64,000 nucleotides of DNA, from the NCBI RefSeq assembly GCF_016863635.1, contig NZ_BOPG01000002.1:1-64000 (forward strand). Reading direction: 5' to 3'. The DNA comes from Virgisporangium aurantiacum (GTDB taxonomy: Bacteria; Actinomycetota; Actinomycetes; Mycobacteriales; Micromonosporaceae). Under the pieces are notes generated by a model. The model made no database searches and was not told the origin of the DNA. It was given only the letters and a program-made list of their open reading frames with translations. A program made the translations under genes and the position numbers. Positions 1-6,985 of this stretch are shown piece after piece (within the stretch, counting starts at the first letter, position 1; the number at the start of each line of letters is the position of its first letter).

Positions 1-1209
1 GCGGCCGCAGGCACGACGCACGGCACCGCGAACGGCACGGCCGCGGGCGCGGCACACGGTGCGGGCGCGGCACACGGCAACGGCACGGCATTCGGCGCGG
101 CCACCGGCAACGCGCACGGCGCGGCACAAGGCAACGGCACGGGGTACGGCGCGGCACAGGGCAACGGCACGGCGCACGGCACGGGCACGGCATTCGGTGC
201 GGCCACCGGCACCGCGCCTGGCTCGGCCAGCGGCACCGCGCACGGTGCGGCTACCGGCGCGGGCGCGGCACACGGCGCGAGCGCGGCACACGGCGCGGCA
301 CACGGCACCGGCCTGGCGAACGGGGCGGCAGCGGGTGTGGTGCACGGCGTGGCGAACGGGGCTCCGGCGGGGACCGGTACCCGGGCGGGCGCTTCGAGTG
401 CGGGGGCGGCGCAGTCGGCGTCCACTCAGAATGTGGGGCCGGGCGGGGCGGCGCGCGGGAGCGCCGCGCGCACGACGGCGCCGGCGCGGACCCGGCCGCT
501 GTCGCCGGATCCCCGACGCCCCAACCATTTTTTGTCGTACGGCGACCTCGAAACTATCCCGTCCGAGAGCCCGTTGCCGCAGCGGCTGGCCGACCTGGGC
601 CTGCCGCAGCGGGTGATCGACCGGCTGCCGCTGGGCGAAGCGTATCCGTCGATCGTGCGGGCGCTGCTCGACGAGCCGTCGGCGCCGCCGCTGCCGACCG
701 GGCCCGGCACGATTGTCACGATCATCGGTGAGCTGGCCGGCGCACTGGCCGTCGCCGAGGATATTGCCCGGATTCTGCGTCTGGACGCCGACCGCATCCT
801 GATCGCGAGCGAGTCGCCCCAGGTCGGCCGGCACATGGCCGACCCGGGTGACGCCGGTCGGCAGGCGGCCCGGCTGCGCGGTGGCGACCAGCCGCGGCTG
901 GTGTGCGTCGACGCGCCGGCGCCGACGAGCTGGGTGCAGCAGGTCGTGGTCGCGCTGCGGCCGGACGCGGTGTGGTGCGCGGTCGACGCCACCCGCAAGC
1001 CGGCCGACGTGGCCCGGCAGCTGCGGTCGCTGCCGCGGGTCGACGCCCTGGCGGTGCACCAGCTGGAGGCGACGGCCGACCCGGCGAGCCCGCTCGCGCT
1101 GGGCGTTCCGGTGGCGTTGCTGGACGGCCAGCCGGCCGGCCCGCACGGATGGGCCGCGCTGCTGAGCCGCCGCCTGTTCGAAGAGGAGTTCGCCGGTGGC
1201 GATCGCTAG
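1..1209 (+). CDS. Gly/Ala-rich repeat protein with degenerate SRP-GTPase-like C-terminal region (5' partial)
   Basis: The reading frame is open from the first base, so the start lies upstream of the window. Residues 1 to about 150 are low complexity (Gly, Ala, Thr, His, Asn in short imperfect repeats such as GAAHGNGTA), with no predicted fold. From about residue 175 (SYGDLETIP) the protein becomes ordinary. Its last 220 residues have the order of an FlhF/SRP-type GTPase: a TIVTIIGELAGALAVAEDIA strand-loop-helix, a DAVWCAVDATRKPADV segment and a final LALGVPVALLDGQP segment. The P-loop lysine and the G4 motif are absent, so GTP binding is not expected. Position beside chemotaxis genes fits a motility role. 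The fold assignment is inference; the rest could equally be an unrelated conserved protein. The stop overlaps the next gene by 14 nt, indicating coupling. Confidence 0.7.
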   Translation, partial: AAAGTTHGTANGTAAGAAHGAGAAHGNGTAFGAATGNAHGAAQGNGTGYGAAQGNGTAHGTGTAFGAATGTAPGSASGTAHGAATGAGAAHGASAAHGAAHGTGLANGAAAGVVHGVANGAPAGTGTRAGASSAGAAQSASTQNVGPGGAARGSAARTTAPARTRPLSPDPRRPNHFLSYGDLETIPSESPLPQRLADLGLPQRVIDRLPLGEAYPSIVRALLDEPSAPPLPTGPGTIVTIIGELAGALAVAEDIARILRLDADRILIASESPQVGRHMADPGDAGRQAARLRGGDQPRLVCVDAPAPTSWVQQVVVALRPDAVWCAVDATRKPADVARQLRSLPRVDALAVHQLEATADPASPLALGVPVALLDGQPAGPHGWAALLSRRLFEEEFAGGDR

Positions 1210-1483
1210 TCCTGCCGTACTCCTGGTCGCCGCGCTGCTCGCCAGCCCGGCGATCGCGAGCTGCGCGAAGGGCGAGACGCCCATCGGCGACGCGTCGCTG
1301 CGTTACCTGATCTGTGTTCCGGTGGCCGCGATCATGCTGGCCATTCTCCGGGCCCTGACCCGCGACTACGGGTCAGGGCCGGAGCCGATCATCGCGCACC
1401 TGTTGCGGCGCCGGACGGATCCCCGACCGGACCGGCCGATCGAGGGCGACGCGCCGGTGCAGCCGCGCGAGCCGTCACCGTAG
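1196..1483 (+). CDS. small membrane protein downstream of the motility-locus gene
   Basis: A 95-residue protein of unknown function. A GTG start at 1196 is preceded by GAGGAG with a 7-nt spacer, and the start lies inside the end of the upstream gene, so the two are probably co-translated. It has two hydrophobic stretches, about residues 3-22 and 38-54, joined by a short loop with one Cys, and a polar, proline- and arginine-rich tail of about 40 residues. That suggests a two-pass inner-membrane protein with a cytoplasmic tail. No family was recognised. A perfect 12-bp inverted repeat lies within its coding sequence. Confidence 0.65.
   Translation: MAIASPAVLLVAALLASPAIASCAKGETPIGDASLRYLICVPVAAIMLAILRALTRDYGSGPEPIIAHLLRRRTDPRPDRPIEGDAPVQPREPSP
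1351..1380 (+). repeat. perfect 12-bp inverted repeat inside a coding sequence
   Basis: GGCCCTGACCCG is followed after CGACTA by its exact complement CGGGTCAGGGCC. The stem lies in codons about 52-62 of the small membrane protein gene, some 100 nt before its stop, and has no T-run after it. Confidence 0.7.
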
Positions 1484-1488
1484 GAACG

Positions 1489-1977
1489 TCAGTTCTTCGC
1501 CAGGGTGACCCAGATCCGGCCGGAGCCGTAGCCCTGCACGTCGACCGTGAGGTCCAGGCGCCGGCCGAACGCCAGCATGTAGCCGATCGCGTCCCCCGGC
1601 GGCATCTGGCCCGGCAGGTAGGTCTGGTGCACCTTCACGCGCGGTTCGCCCTCGTGGTTGAGCATCGAGCTCATGATGTTGCAGACCTCGGCGACGTTCT
1701 CCGCGATCGTCTCGGAGAGTTCCTTCTCCTCGATGCTCGCCTCGGCGGCGGTCGCGGGCACCAGGCCGAGCGCGGCGCCGGTGTAGGCGGCGAGTCTGAT
1801 GTCCATCGCGATGATCGCCCGCAGGGTCAGGGAATCGTCGACGTAGAGGCAGCTCAGCGGCTGGGCGTGGAGATCCGGGGCGCGCATGGGATCGGCCGGC
1901 CCGACGGTGACGGGCCGACCGAGCAGTTCGTCAAAAAGGTCCTTGACGTTCTTGGGAACGGGCAATTCGCGCGGCAT
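1489..1977 (-). CDS. CheX/CheC-like protein of the chemotaxis cluster
   Basis: A 162-residue soluble protein, last gene of the minus-strand chemotaxis run, starting 8 nt after the stop of a cheY. Residues about 85-105 (SETIAENVAEVCNIMSSML) contain an ExxN pattern like the catalytic helix of the CheC/CheX/FliY phosphatases, the same pattern seen in the undoubted CheX two genes upstream (GELVNIIGG). Only one such helix is evident. The N-terminal part (RAIIAMDIRLAAYTGAALGLV) is also CheX-like. Its location after CheY supports a role in CheY-P turnover or motor coupling. The family assignment is an inference from motif and context; it could be a diverged, non-catalytic relative. Confidence 0.55.
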   Translation of the reverse strand: MPRELPVPKNVKDLFDELLGRPVTVGPADPMRAPDLHAQPLSCLYVDDSLTLRAIIAMDIRLAAYTGAALGLVPATAAEASIEEKELSETIAENVAEVCNIMSSMLNHEGEPRVKVHQTYLPGQMPPGDAIGYMLAFGRRLDLTVDVQGYGSGRIWVTLAKN

Positions 1978-1985
1978 AGTTCATA

Positions 1986-2348
1986 TCATCCCAAAATGGG
2001 GCCCAATATTTCCTTAAAACTCTCGGCCGTGAACGGCTTTGTGATGAGGAAAAGGGCGCCGGCGTCCTCGGCCATCTGGCGCATCTCCGGGGTGCCCTCG
2101 GTGGTCACGAAGCCGAACGGCATGTTCAGCCCGGCGGCCCGGACGGCCTTCAGCGCCTCCAACCCGTTCATCTCCGGCATGTTCCAGTCGGAGAGCACGA
2201 GGTCGGGCTTCTGCGCGGTCGCCGCGTCGAAGAGCTCCTTACCGTTCTCCGCCTCCACCAGTTCGTGGCCGTCGTAGCCGGCCTGGCGCAGCGTGCGCGT
2301 GACGATCTGCCGCATCACGCGGCTGTCGTCGGCGATCAGGATCTTCAT
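1986..2348 (-). CDS. cheY: CheY-type single-domain response regulator (second copy)
   Basis: A 120-residue stand-alone receiver. The acidic pocket D7/D8, phospho-acceptor D54 (SDWNMPEMNG), the T82/T83 switch position and K104 (TKPF) are all present, and no output domain follows. In chemotaxis, CheA phosphorylates CheY and CheY-P acts on the flagellar switch. It overlaps cheX upstream by 4 nt (ATGA), so the two are translationally coupled, which fits a CheY with its dedicated phosphatase. A strong AGGGGGG-type ribosome site precedes the ATG. It is clearly different in sequence from the other CheY at 2827-3213, so the two may have distinct outputs. Confidence 0.9.
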   Translation of the reverse strand: MKILIADDSRVMRQIVTRTLRQAGYDGHELVEAENGKELFDAATAQKPDLVLSDWNMPEMNGLEALKAVRAAGLNMPFGFVTTEGTPEMRQMAEDAGALFLITKPFTAESFKEILGPILG

Positions 2349-2830
2349 CGTGACGTCCCCCCTGTTCCTGCATAGGCGTCCGCGCTCTCCAGCACGGCAA
2401 TGCTCACCGGCTCTTCCATCCAGGTGCCGGTCAGCACCAGCATCTCGGTACCGACGAGTTCTCCCGGCGGCCCGGTGCGCACCGACGGCAGGGACAGCAC
2501 GGTCGGCTGCGGCATGAGGCTCTTGACGCTGCCGCCGATGATGTTGACCAGCTCGCCGACGGCGTCCATGACGTCGGCGGAGCTCACCTCCTCGAAGTCG
2601 ATGCCGAGGAGAGCCGCGGTGGCCCGCTGGGCCGCGACCTGCGAGAACGTGACGACGACCTGCCCGTCCCAGGCGCCGGTGACCGACACGGACCCGTGGA
2701 CGTCGTCGTCCTTGTGCGGGGCCGCGCCGGCCATCAGGGGGTTCTCACCGAGCGGGTCGAGATAGGAGGCCCAGATCATCTCGGTGATCGCCCACAGGTC
2801 GGACTCCTGCGGCATCTCGTGTGTCGTCAT
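2345..2830 (-). CDS. cheX: CheX-like CheY-P phosphatase
   Basis: A 161-residue protein of the CheC/CheX/FliY superfamily. Residues about 89-100 (DAVGELVNIIGGSVKS) form the characteristic helix with the ExxN catalytic pair, and the preceding GSVSVTGAWDGQVVVTFS and following VSIAVLE segments fit the beta strands of the domain. CheX enzymes remove phosphate from CheY-P and so help terminate or adapt the signal. It overlaps both neighbours by 4 nt, placing it between two CheY proteins in one coupled string. No membrane or targeting segment is seen. Domain assignment is firm; substrate choice between the two CheYs is unknown. Confidence 0.8.
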   Translation of the reverse strand: MTTHEMPQESDLWAITEMIWASYLDPLGENPLMAGAAPHKDDDVHGSVSVTGAWDGQVVVTFSQVAAQRATAALLGIDFEEVSSADVMDAVGELVNIIGGSVKSLMPQPTVLSLPSVRTGPPGELVGTEMLVLTGTWMEEPVSIAVLESADAYAGTGGTSR

Positions 2831-3213
2831 GCCGAATCCCCATTTCTGACAAGGCCGAGCAGCGCGAGCTTCTCGACGATGGCGTCCGGGGTGAACGGCT
2901 TGATCACGTATTCGTGCGCGCCCGCCGCGAGCGCCCGCACGATCTGGCCCTGCTCACTCTCGGTGGTCACCATCATCAGCGTCATCGACTTGTACCTGGG
3001 CTCTTTGCGGACCGCCACGATGAACTCGAGCCCGTTCATCTCCGGCATGTTCCAGTCGACCAGCGCCAGTTCGGGCGTGGACTCCAGCTCCGCGAGCCGC
3101 TCCAACGCCTCCCTGCCGTTGCCGGCCTGGACGACGTCGAACCCCAACTGGCCGGCGATGCGGGCCAGGATCAGCCGCATCGCACGGGAATCGTCAATCA
3201 CCATTGCCTGCAT
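2827..3213 (-). CDS. cheY: CheY-type single-domain response regulator (first copy)
   Basis: A 128-residue receiver with D7/D8, phospho-acceptor D53 (VDWNMPEMNG), the TT switch pair at 83-84 and K105 (IKPF). The ATG at 3213 is preceded by GAGGTGACGCT, a good ribosome-binding site. It lies only 4 nt beyond the end of cheR and overlaps cheX by 4 nt, so it belongs to the same operon. CheY is phosphorylated by CheA and signals to the flagellar motor; of the two copies either may instead act as a phosphate sink. The sequence does not decide between these. Confidence 0.9.
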   Translation of the reverse strand: MQAMVIDDSRAMRLILARIAGQLGFDVVQAGNGREALERLAELESTPELALVDWNMPEMNGLEFIVAVRKEPRYKSMTLMMVTTESEQGQIVRALAAGAHEYVIKPFTPDAIVEKLALLGLVRNGDSA

Positions 3214-3217
3214 AGCG

Positions 3218-4081
3218 TCACCTCTTTCCTGCCACGCCGAGCGGCGCTGGTGCAGATTTAGCGGCGGCGGAACGCAGGCGGTAGGCCGAGGTGCGTCCGG
3301 TCACCACACGGTCGAACTGCTCATCGATACCGATCGTCGTTTCGGCGGAGCCGAGGAACAGCCAGCCGTCCGGCTTCAGCAACGCCCGCACGCGGCCGAG
3401 TACGGCCCGCTTGGTCGCGACGTCGAAGTAGATCAGTACGTTGCGGATGAAGATCACATCGAACTGGGGCATCGGGGGGAACGCCGCCGCGAGATTGAGC
3501 TTCTTGAAGCTGACGCTGCGGCGCAGCTTCTGCGATACCTGCCAGTGCGCGCCGACCCGCTCGAAGTGGCGCACCAGCGCCGTCGCCGGCAGGCCGCGGT
3601 TCACTTCGAGCTGGCTGAACTTTCCCGCCTCGGCCTTGGCGAGCACCTCGGTGGAGATGTCGGTGCCGATGATCTCGTAGCTCCACCCGCCGGGAAGGTT
3701 GTCCTCCATCTGCATCGCCAGCGTGTACGCCTCCTGGCCGCTGGAGCAGGCCGCCGACCACAACCGGATCTGACGGGTGGCGCCCCGGTTCGCGATCAGC
3801 TCCGGAAGGACCATGTTGGTGATCGCCGCGAACGGTTCGCCGTCGCGGAAGAACGACGTCTCGTTGGTGGTCAGCGCGTCGACGATGCGACGCTGCGTCT
3901 CCGGGTCGAGCCTCTGCTGGGCGCGCATCACGAACTCGGACACCGTGGCCGCGCCGCTCTGTCGGGCGAGAGGGGTCAGGCGGGCCTCGACCAGATACTC
4001 CTTACCGGGTTCGAGCACGATCGCCGCATCCCGGCGCACGAGCTGGCTGATGTACGCGAACTCGCTCGCGCTGAGTGTCAT
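3218..4081 (-). CDS. cheR: chemotaxis protein methyltransferase CheR
   Basis: CheR transfers methyl groups from S-adenosylmethionine to glutamates of chemoreceptors during adaptation. The 287-residue protein has the N-terminal helical CheR domain (residues 1 to about 75, including the DALTTNETSFFRD motif) and the SAM-binding domain with IRLWSAACSSGQEAYTLAM (motif I) and FDVIFIRNVLIYF (IRNVLIYF is the family hallmark). The start at 4081 is chosen because it makes an ATGA overlap with the upstream cheB, whereas a longer frame would run 43 residues into cheB. A methyltransferase and a methylesterase side by side imply methylation-based adaptation, although no receptor gene is present in the window. 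Confidence 0.92.
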   Translation of the reverse strand: MTLSASEFAYISQLVRRDAAIVLEPGKEYLVEARLTPLARQSGAATVSEFVMRAQQRLDPETQRRIVDALTTNETSFFRDGEPFAAITNMVLPELIANRGATRQIRLWSAACSSGQEAYTLAMQMEDNLPGGWSYEIIGTDISTEVLAKAEAGKFSQLEVNRGLPATALVRHFERVGAHWQVSQKLRRSVSFKKLNLAAAFPPMPQFDVIFIRNVLIYFDVATKRAVLGRVRALLKPDGWLFLGSAETTIGIDEQFDRVVTGRTSAYRLRSAAAKSAPAPLGVAGKR

Positions 4082-5319
4082 CGGATCACCTCCATGGACC
4101 TGGCGGCGCGTCCCCCGTTGACGCGGGTCAGAACGTGGTTGCTGATGTCGTCGAGAGGCAGGACGACCGATGCCAGGCCGGCATTGGTCACCGCGCCGGG
4201 CATCCCCCACACCACAGAGGTCGCCTCGTCCTGGGCCACGATCTCCGCACCCGAACGGGCGAGCTCGGCGCAGCCGTTCCGGCCGTCATGGCCCATTCCG
4301 GTGAGGATCACGGCCAGCGTGCTCTTGCCGAACACCCGGTTGACCGAGCGGAAGAGCACGTCGACGGCCGGGCGGCAGAAGTTCTCCGGCGGCCCGGTGT
4401 GCAGCTTGGTGCTGATCGTGGTGCCCTGCCGCTGGACCTCGAGGTGGAAGTCGCCCGGCGCGACGTAGACCGTGCCCGCCTCCAGCGGGGTGTCGCTGAC
4501 CGCCTCCACGACGGTCAGCGGGCAGTTGCGGTCGAGCCGTTCGGCGAACATCTTCGTGAAGACGGGCGGCATGTGCTGCACCACCACCACGGGCACCGGC
4601 AGGCTTCCGGGCAGCTTGCTCATCACGCGGGTCAGCGCGTCGGGGCCGCCGGTCGAGCAGCCGATGGCGAGGACGTCGATCTTGCCGGTGCCGCTTCCGC
4701 GGGCGGGCGCGGTCGGTGGTCGGGCCGGCCCCGCCGCTGCCGGGCCCGGCGGCGTGCGGCCAACGATTCCGGGACGCGGCGGAGCACCCGCCGGCGTGGC
4801 GGGTGTCCGGGGCGGGGCACCGGTCGGTCGGCCCGGGTACGCCGTGGGCGCGCCGGGACGGCCGGGTGGCGGCGGCCCGCCCGGCCGGCCGGGTGGCGGA
4901 CCCGATGGCCCGACCCGGCGGCTGGTGAGCGCGTGGATCCGCGGAATCAGCTGCTCCCGGACGCTGCGGATCGACTCCGTCACGCTGCCGACGTTCGCCG
5001 GCTTGGTCACGTAGTCGCTGGCACCCGCGGAGAGCGCGTCCAGCGTGGCGGCGGCGCCGTTCGCCGTCAGCGTGCTGAACATGATCACCGGCAGCGTCCG
5101 GTATTTCTTCCGAAGCTCTCGCAGCGTCGTCAGACCATCCATCACCGGCATCTCGATGTCGAGCGTCACGACGTCCGGTTTAAGTTGGTCGATCTTCTGC
5201 AGGGCGACCCGCCCGTTCGGGGCGGTGCCGACCACGTTGATTTTGGAATCATCAGCGAGGGCATCGGTGATCAGGCGACGGACGACCACCGAGTCGTCCA
5301 CGACCAGCACCGAGATCAC
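4078..5319 (-). CDS. cheB: chemotaxis response regulator protein-glutamate methylesterase CheB
   Basis: CheB removes receptor methyl groups (and can deamidate glutamines) when phosphorylated by CheA. The 413-residue protein has a receiver at 1-120 with phospho-acceptor D54, K106 and the DD pair, an unusually long Pro/Gly/Arg-rich linker at about 137-210, and the methylesterase domain from 213, with catalytic S222 (GCSTGGPDAL), H249 (VQHMPP) and D345 (TGMGHDG). The linker is far longer than in enteric CheB and probably lets the two domains move independently. It is translationally coupled to cheR by a 4-nt overlap. The following 115 nt upstream separate it from an unknown gene on the same strand. 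Confidence 0.93.
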   Translation of the reverse strand: MISVLVVDDSVVVRRLITDALADDSKINVVGTAPNGRVALQKIDQLKPDVVTLDIEMPVMDGLTTLRELRKKYRTLPVIMFSTLTANGAAATLDALSAGASDYVTKPANVGSVTESIRSVREQLIPRIHALTSRRVGPSGPPPGRPGGPPPPGRPGAPTAYPGRPTGAPPRTPATPAGAPPRPGIVGRTPPGPAAAGPARPPTAPARGSGTGKIDVLAIGCSTGGPDALTRVMSKLPGSLPVPVVVVQHMPPVFTKMFAERLDRNCPLTVVEAVSDTPLEAGTVYVAPGDFHLEVQRQGTTISTKLHTGPPENFCRPAVDVLFRSVNRVFGKSTLAVILTGMGHDGRNGCAELARSGAEIVAQDEATSVVWGMPGAVTNAGLASVVLPLDDISNHVLTRVNGGRAARSMEVIR

Positions 5320-5434
5320 GCGCGCGCCTCCAGTGACGGGGACAGCGCGGAGCCGCTGTCAGGTCCCGACCTCTTTATCGGCGCCCGATACCTCCCGCTT
5401 GAGAACTATCCGAAGTTGTTTTGTGACTCTGCGT

Positions 5435-6376
5435 TTAGTCGATCGGGCGGCGCGGCACGACGACCGGCCCGAGCACGGAGACCACCGGGTCGAGCAGGCG
5501 GTAGAGCGTCGGCCCGTCGAGCACGTCGCGCACCACCAACGCCTGGACGGCGCCGCTGAGCAGGTTCCACACGCCGCCGGCCCGGTCGGCCACCGGCACG
5601 CCGGCCTTCTCGACCGCCTGCACCAGCATCAGCTGCGCGGCCGCGGAGGCGCGGACCCGGCCGGCGACGAACACCGACCACGACGCGGAGTGCACGGCCG
5701 CGGCCCAGTCGGCCAGCGCCGGACGGGCCTTGCCGGAGGCGGCCCCGAGCCGGCGGACGACCTGCGGCGACAATGCCGCCACCCGCTCGATCAACGCGTT
5801 GACCGCGGTGGCCTGCGGGCCGAGGTCGACCGCCCGCTCGGGCAGCGTCGCCAGCGCGGTGAGCCACGGCGCGGTGAGGTCCCGACGGGTGTTGTCGGGC
5901 AGCATCTCCCAGAGGTAGGCGGCCGCGGCGGCGTCGCAGACCACGCCGACGGCGCGGTCGGCCGGCTTGATCTGGGACAGGCCGCCGGGGTGCCGGCGCC
6001 AGGTCCAGTCGAAGACGTCGTGACGCACGAGGTGCATCAGGCCGTCGACGGTCCCGATCGGCGCCCGTTCGAGGGTCGCCAACGTGTCGGCCAATTGCTC
6101 GGCCGTCTCATTGGGAGCGGCCGGACCGCTGTCGGTCTTGGCCCTCGTGGATGAGCCGCCGGTCTTGGTCGTGACGCGGCGGCGGGTGCGGGCGGCGGCG
6201 TCGACGTCGAGCCAGTGGCCGACGCGGCTCCACTCATCAAGCTGGGCGGCAGCGATGACGGGTAGGTCGTCCGCGGTCACCGTGAGGGCGCGCAGCAGCA
6301 CATCGGCCGCTGCCGCCCCACCGTCGAGGCGGGTCAGGTCGAATCCCAGTACGGGGGCACTCACCAGGCTGTACAC
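5435..6376 (-). CDS. conserved hypothetical protein between cheW and cheB
   Basis: No family was recognised for this 313-residue soluble protein. It is alpha-helical and alanine/leucine-rich, with a basic, serine/threonine-rich linker at about residues 63-88 (RTRRRVTTKTGGSSTRAKTD) separating a short N-terminal part from a larger helical domain. No transmembrane segment, signal peptide or catalytic motif is visible. It sits in the chemotaxis run on the same strand, but is separated by about 115 and 145 nt from its neighbours, so it may have its own promoter. A GTG at 6364 (MSAPVLGFDL) is an alternative start. Confidence 0.6.
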   Translation of the reverse strand: MYSLVSAPVLGFDLTRLDGGAAAADVLLRALTVTADDLPVIAAAQLDEWSRVGHWLDVDAAARTRRRVTTKTGGSSTRAKTDSGPAAPNETAEQLADTLATLERAPIGTVDGLMHLVRHDVFDWTWRRHPGGLSQIKPADRAVGVVCDAAAAAYLWEMLPDNTRRDLTAPWLTALATLPERAVDLGPQATAVNALIERVAALSPQVVRRLGAASGKARPALADWAAAVHSASWSVFVAGRVRASAAAQLMLVQAVEKAGVPVADRAGGVWNLLSGAVQALVVRDVLDGPTLYRLLDPVVSVLGPVVVPRRPID

Positions 6377-6520
6377 AACGCACAGTCTTCAACAACCGGG
6401 TTGCAACCGACAATCCACCAAACGGGTCTGCGGCTACTCTCCGCTACCTGCAATCTGGCCGGTCGGATGACAAAGCCGAGATCAAACCCCATGCCACCCC
6501 TGCTGAGTGCTTCACACGAA

Positions 6521-6979
6521 CTACGCAGAGTGAAGTTCGCTGAGCTCCGCCCCGGACCCCGTGTCGGTGGCCCGGGCGGTGTCGAGCGCCAGCATCAGCC
6601 GGCCGTCGAGCTTGAACGCGCCGTTGATGAGCTCCCGCGTCGGGCCGTGCAGCGTATCCGGCGGCGGCTCGAACGCCTCGTCGTCGAGCCGCACCACCTC
6701 GCCGATGCGGTCGACGAGCAGGCTCACCGACTCGTCCTCCTGGCGGACGATCACGTTCATGGCCGGGCCGTCGATGGCGCGCGGCGGCAGGCCGAGCTGC
6801 ACCCGCAGGTCGACGGCCGCGATCACCTGGCCGCGCAGGTTGAACAGCCCGCCGACCGCCTGCGGCGCCAACGGCACCGGTGTGTACTCGTTGAAGCTGA
6901 GCACCTCCTGCACGATGGCCACCGGCACGCCGAAAAGCTGGTCCTCGACCTCGAAGGTCGCGTACTGGCGACTACCCAT
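6521..6979 (-). CDS. cheW: chemotaxis scaffold protein CheW
   Basis: CheW couples chemoreceptors to the CheA kinase. The 152-residue protein is a single CheW domain: an opening beta strand (YATFEVEDQLFGVPV), the diagnostic GGLFNLRGQVIAAVDLR segment at about 43-60 and the VSLLVDRIGEVVRL strand pair. A short acidic tail follows. The ATG start is 6 nt after the cheA stop with GGGA before it, so cheA and cheW are co-transcribed. No extra domain is fused. Confidence 0.93.
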   Translation of the reverse strand: MGSRQYATFEVEDQLFGVPVAIVQEVLSFNEYTPVPLAPQAVGGLFNLRGQVIAAVDLRVQLGLPPRAIDGPAMNVIVRQEDESVSLLVDRIGEVVRLDDEAFEPPPDTLHGPTRELINGAFKLDGRLMLALDTARATDTGSGAELSELHSA

Positions 6980-6985
6980 GTCCCG

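Noticed and set aside
6377-6520. GGTTGCAACC-type palindromes as a cheB/cheW operator
   Set aside because: Short, overlapping and without promoter boxes at the right distance; kept only as part of the shared-core observation.
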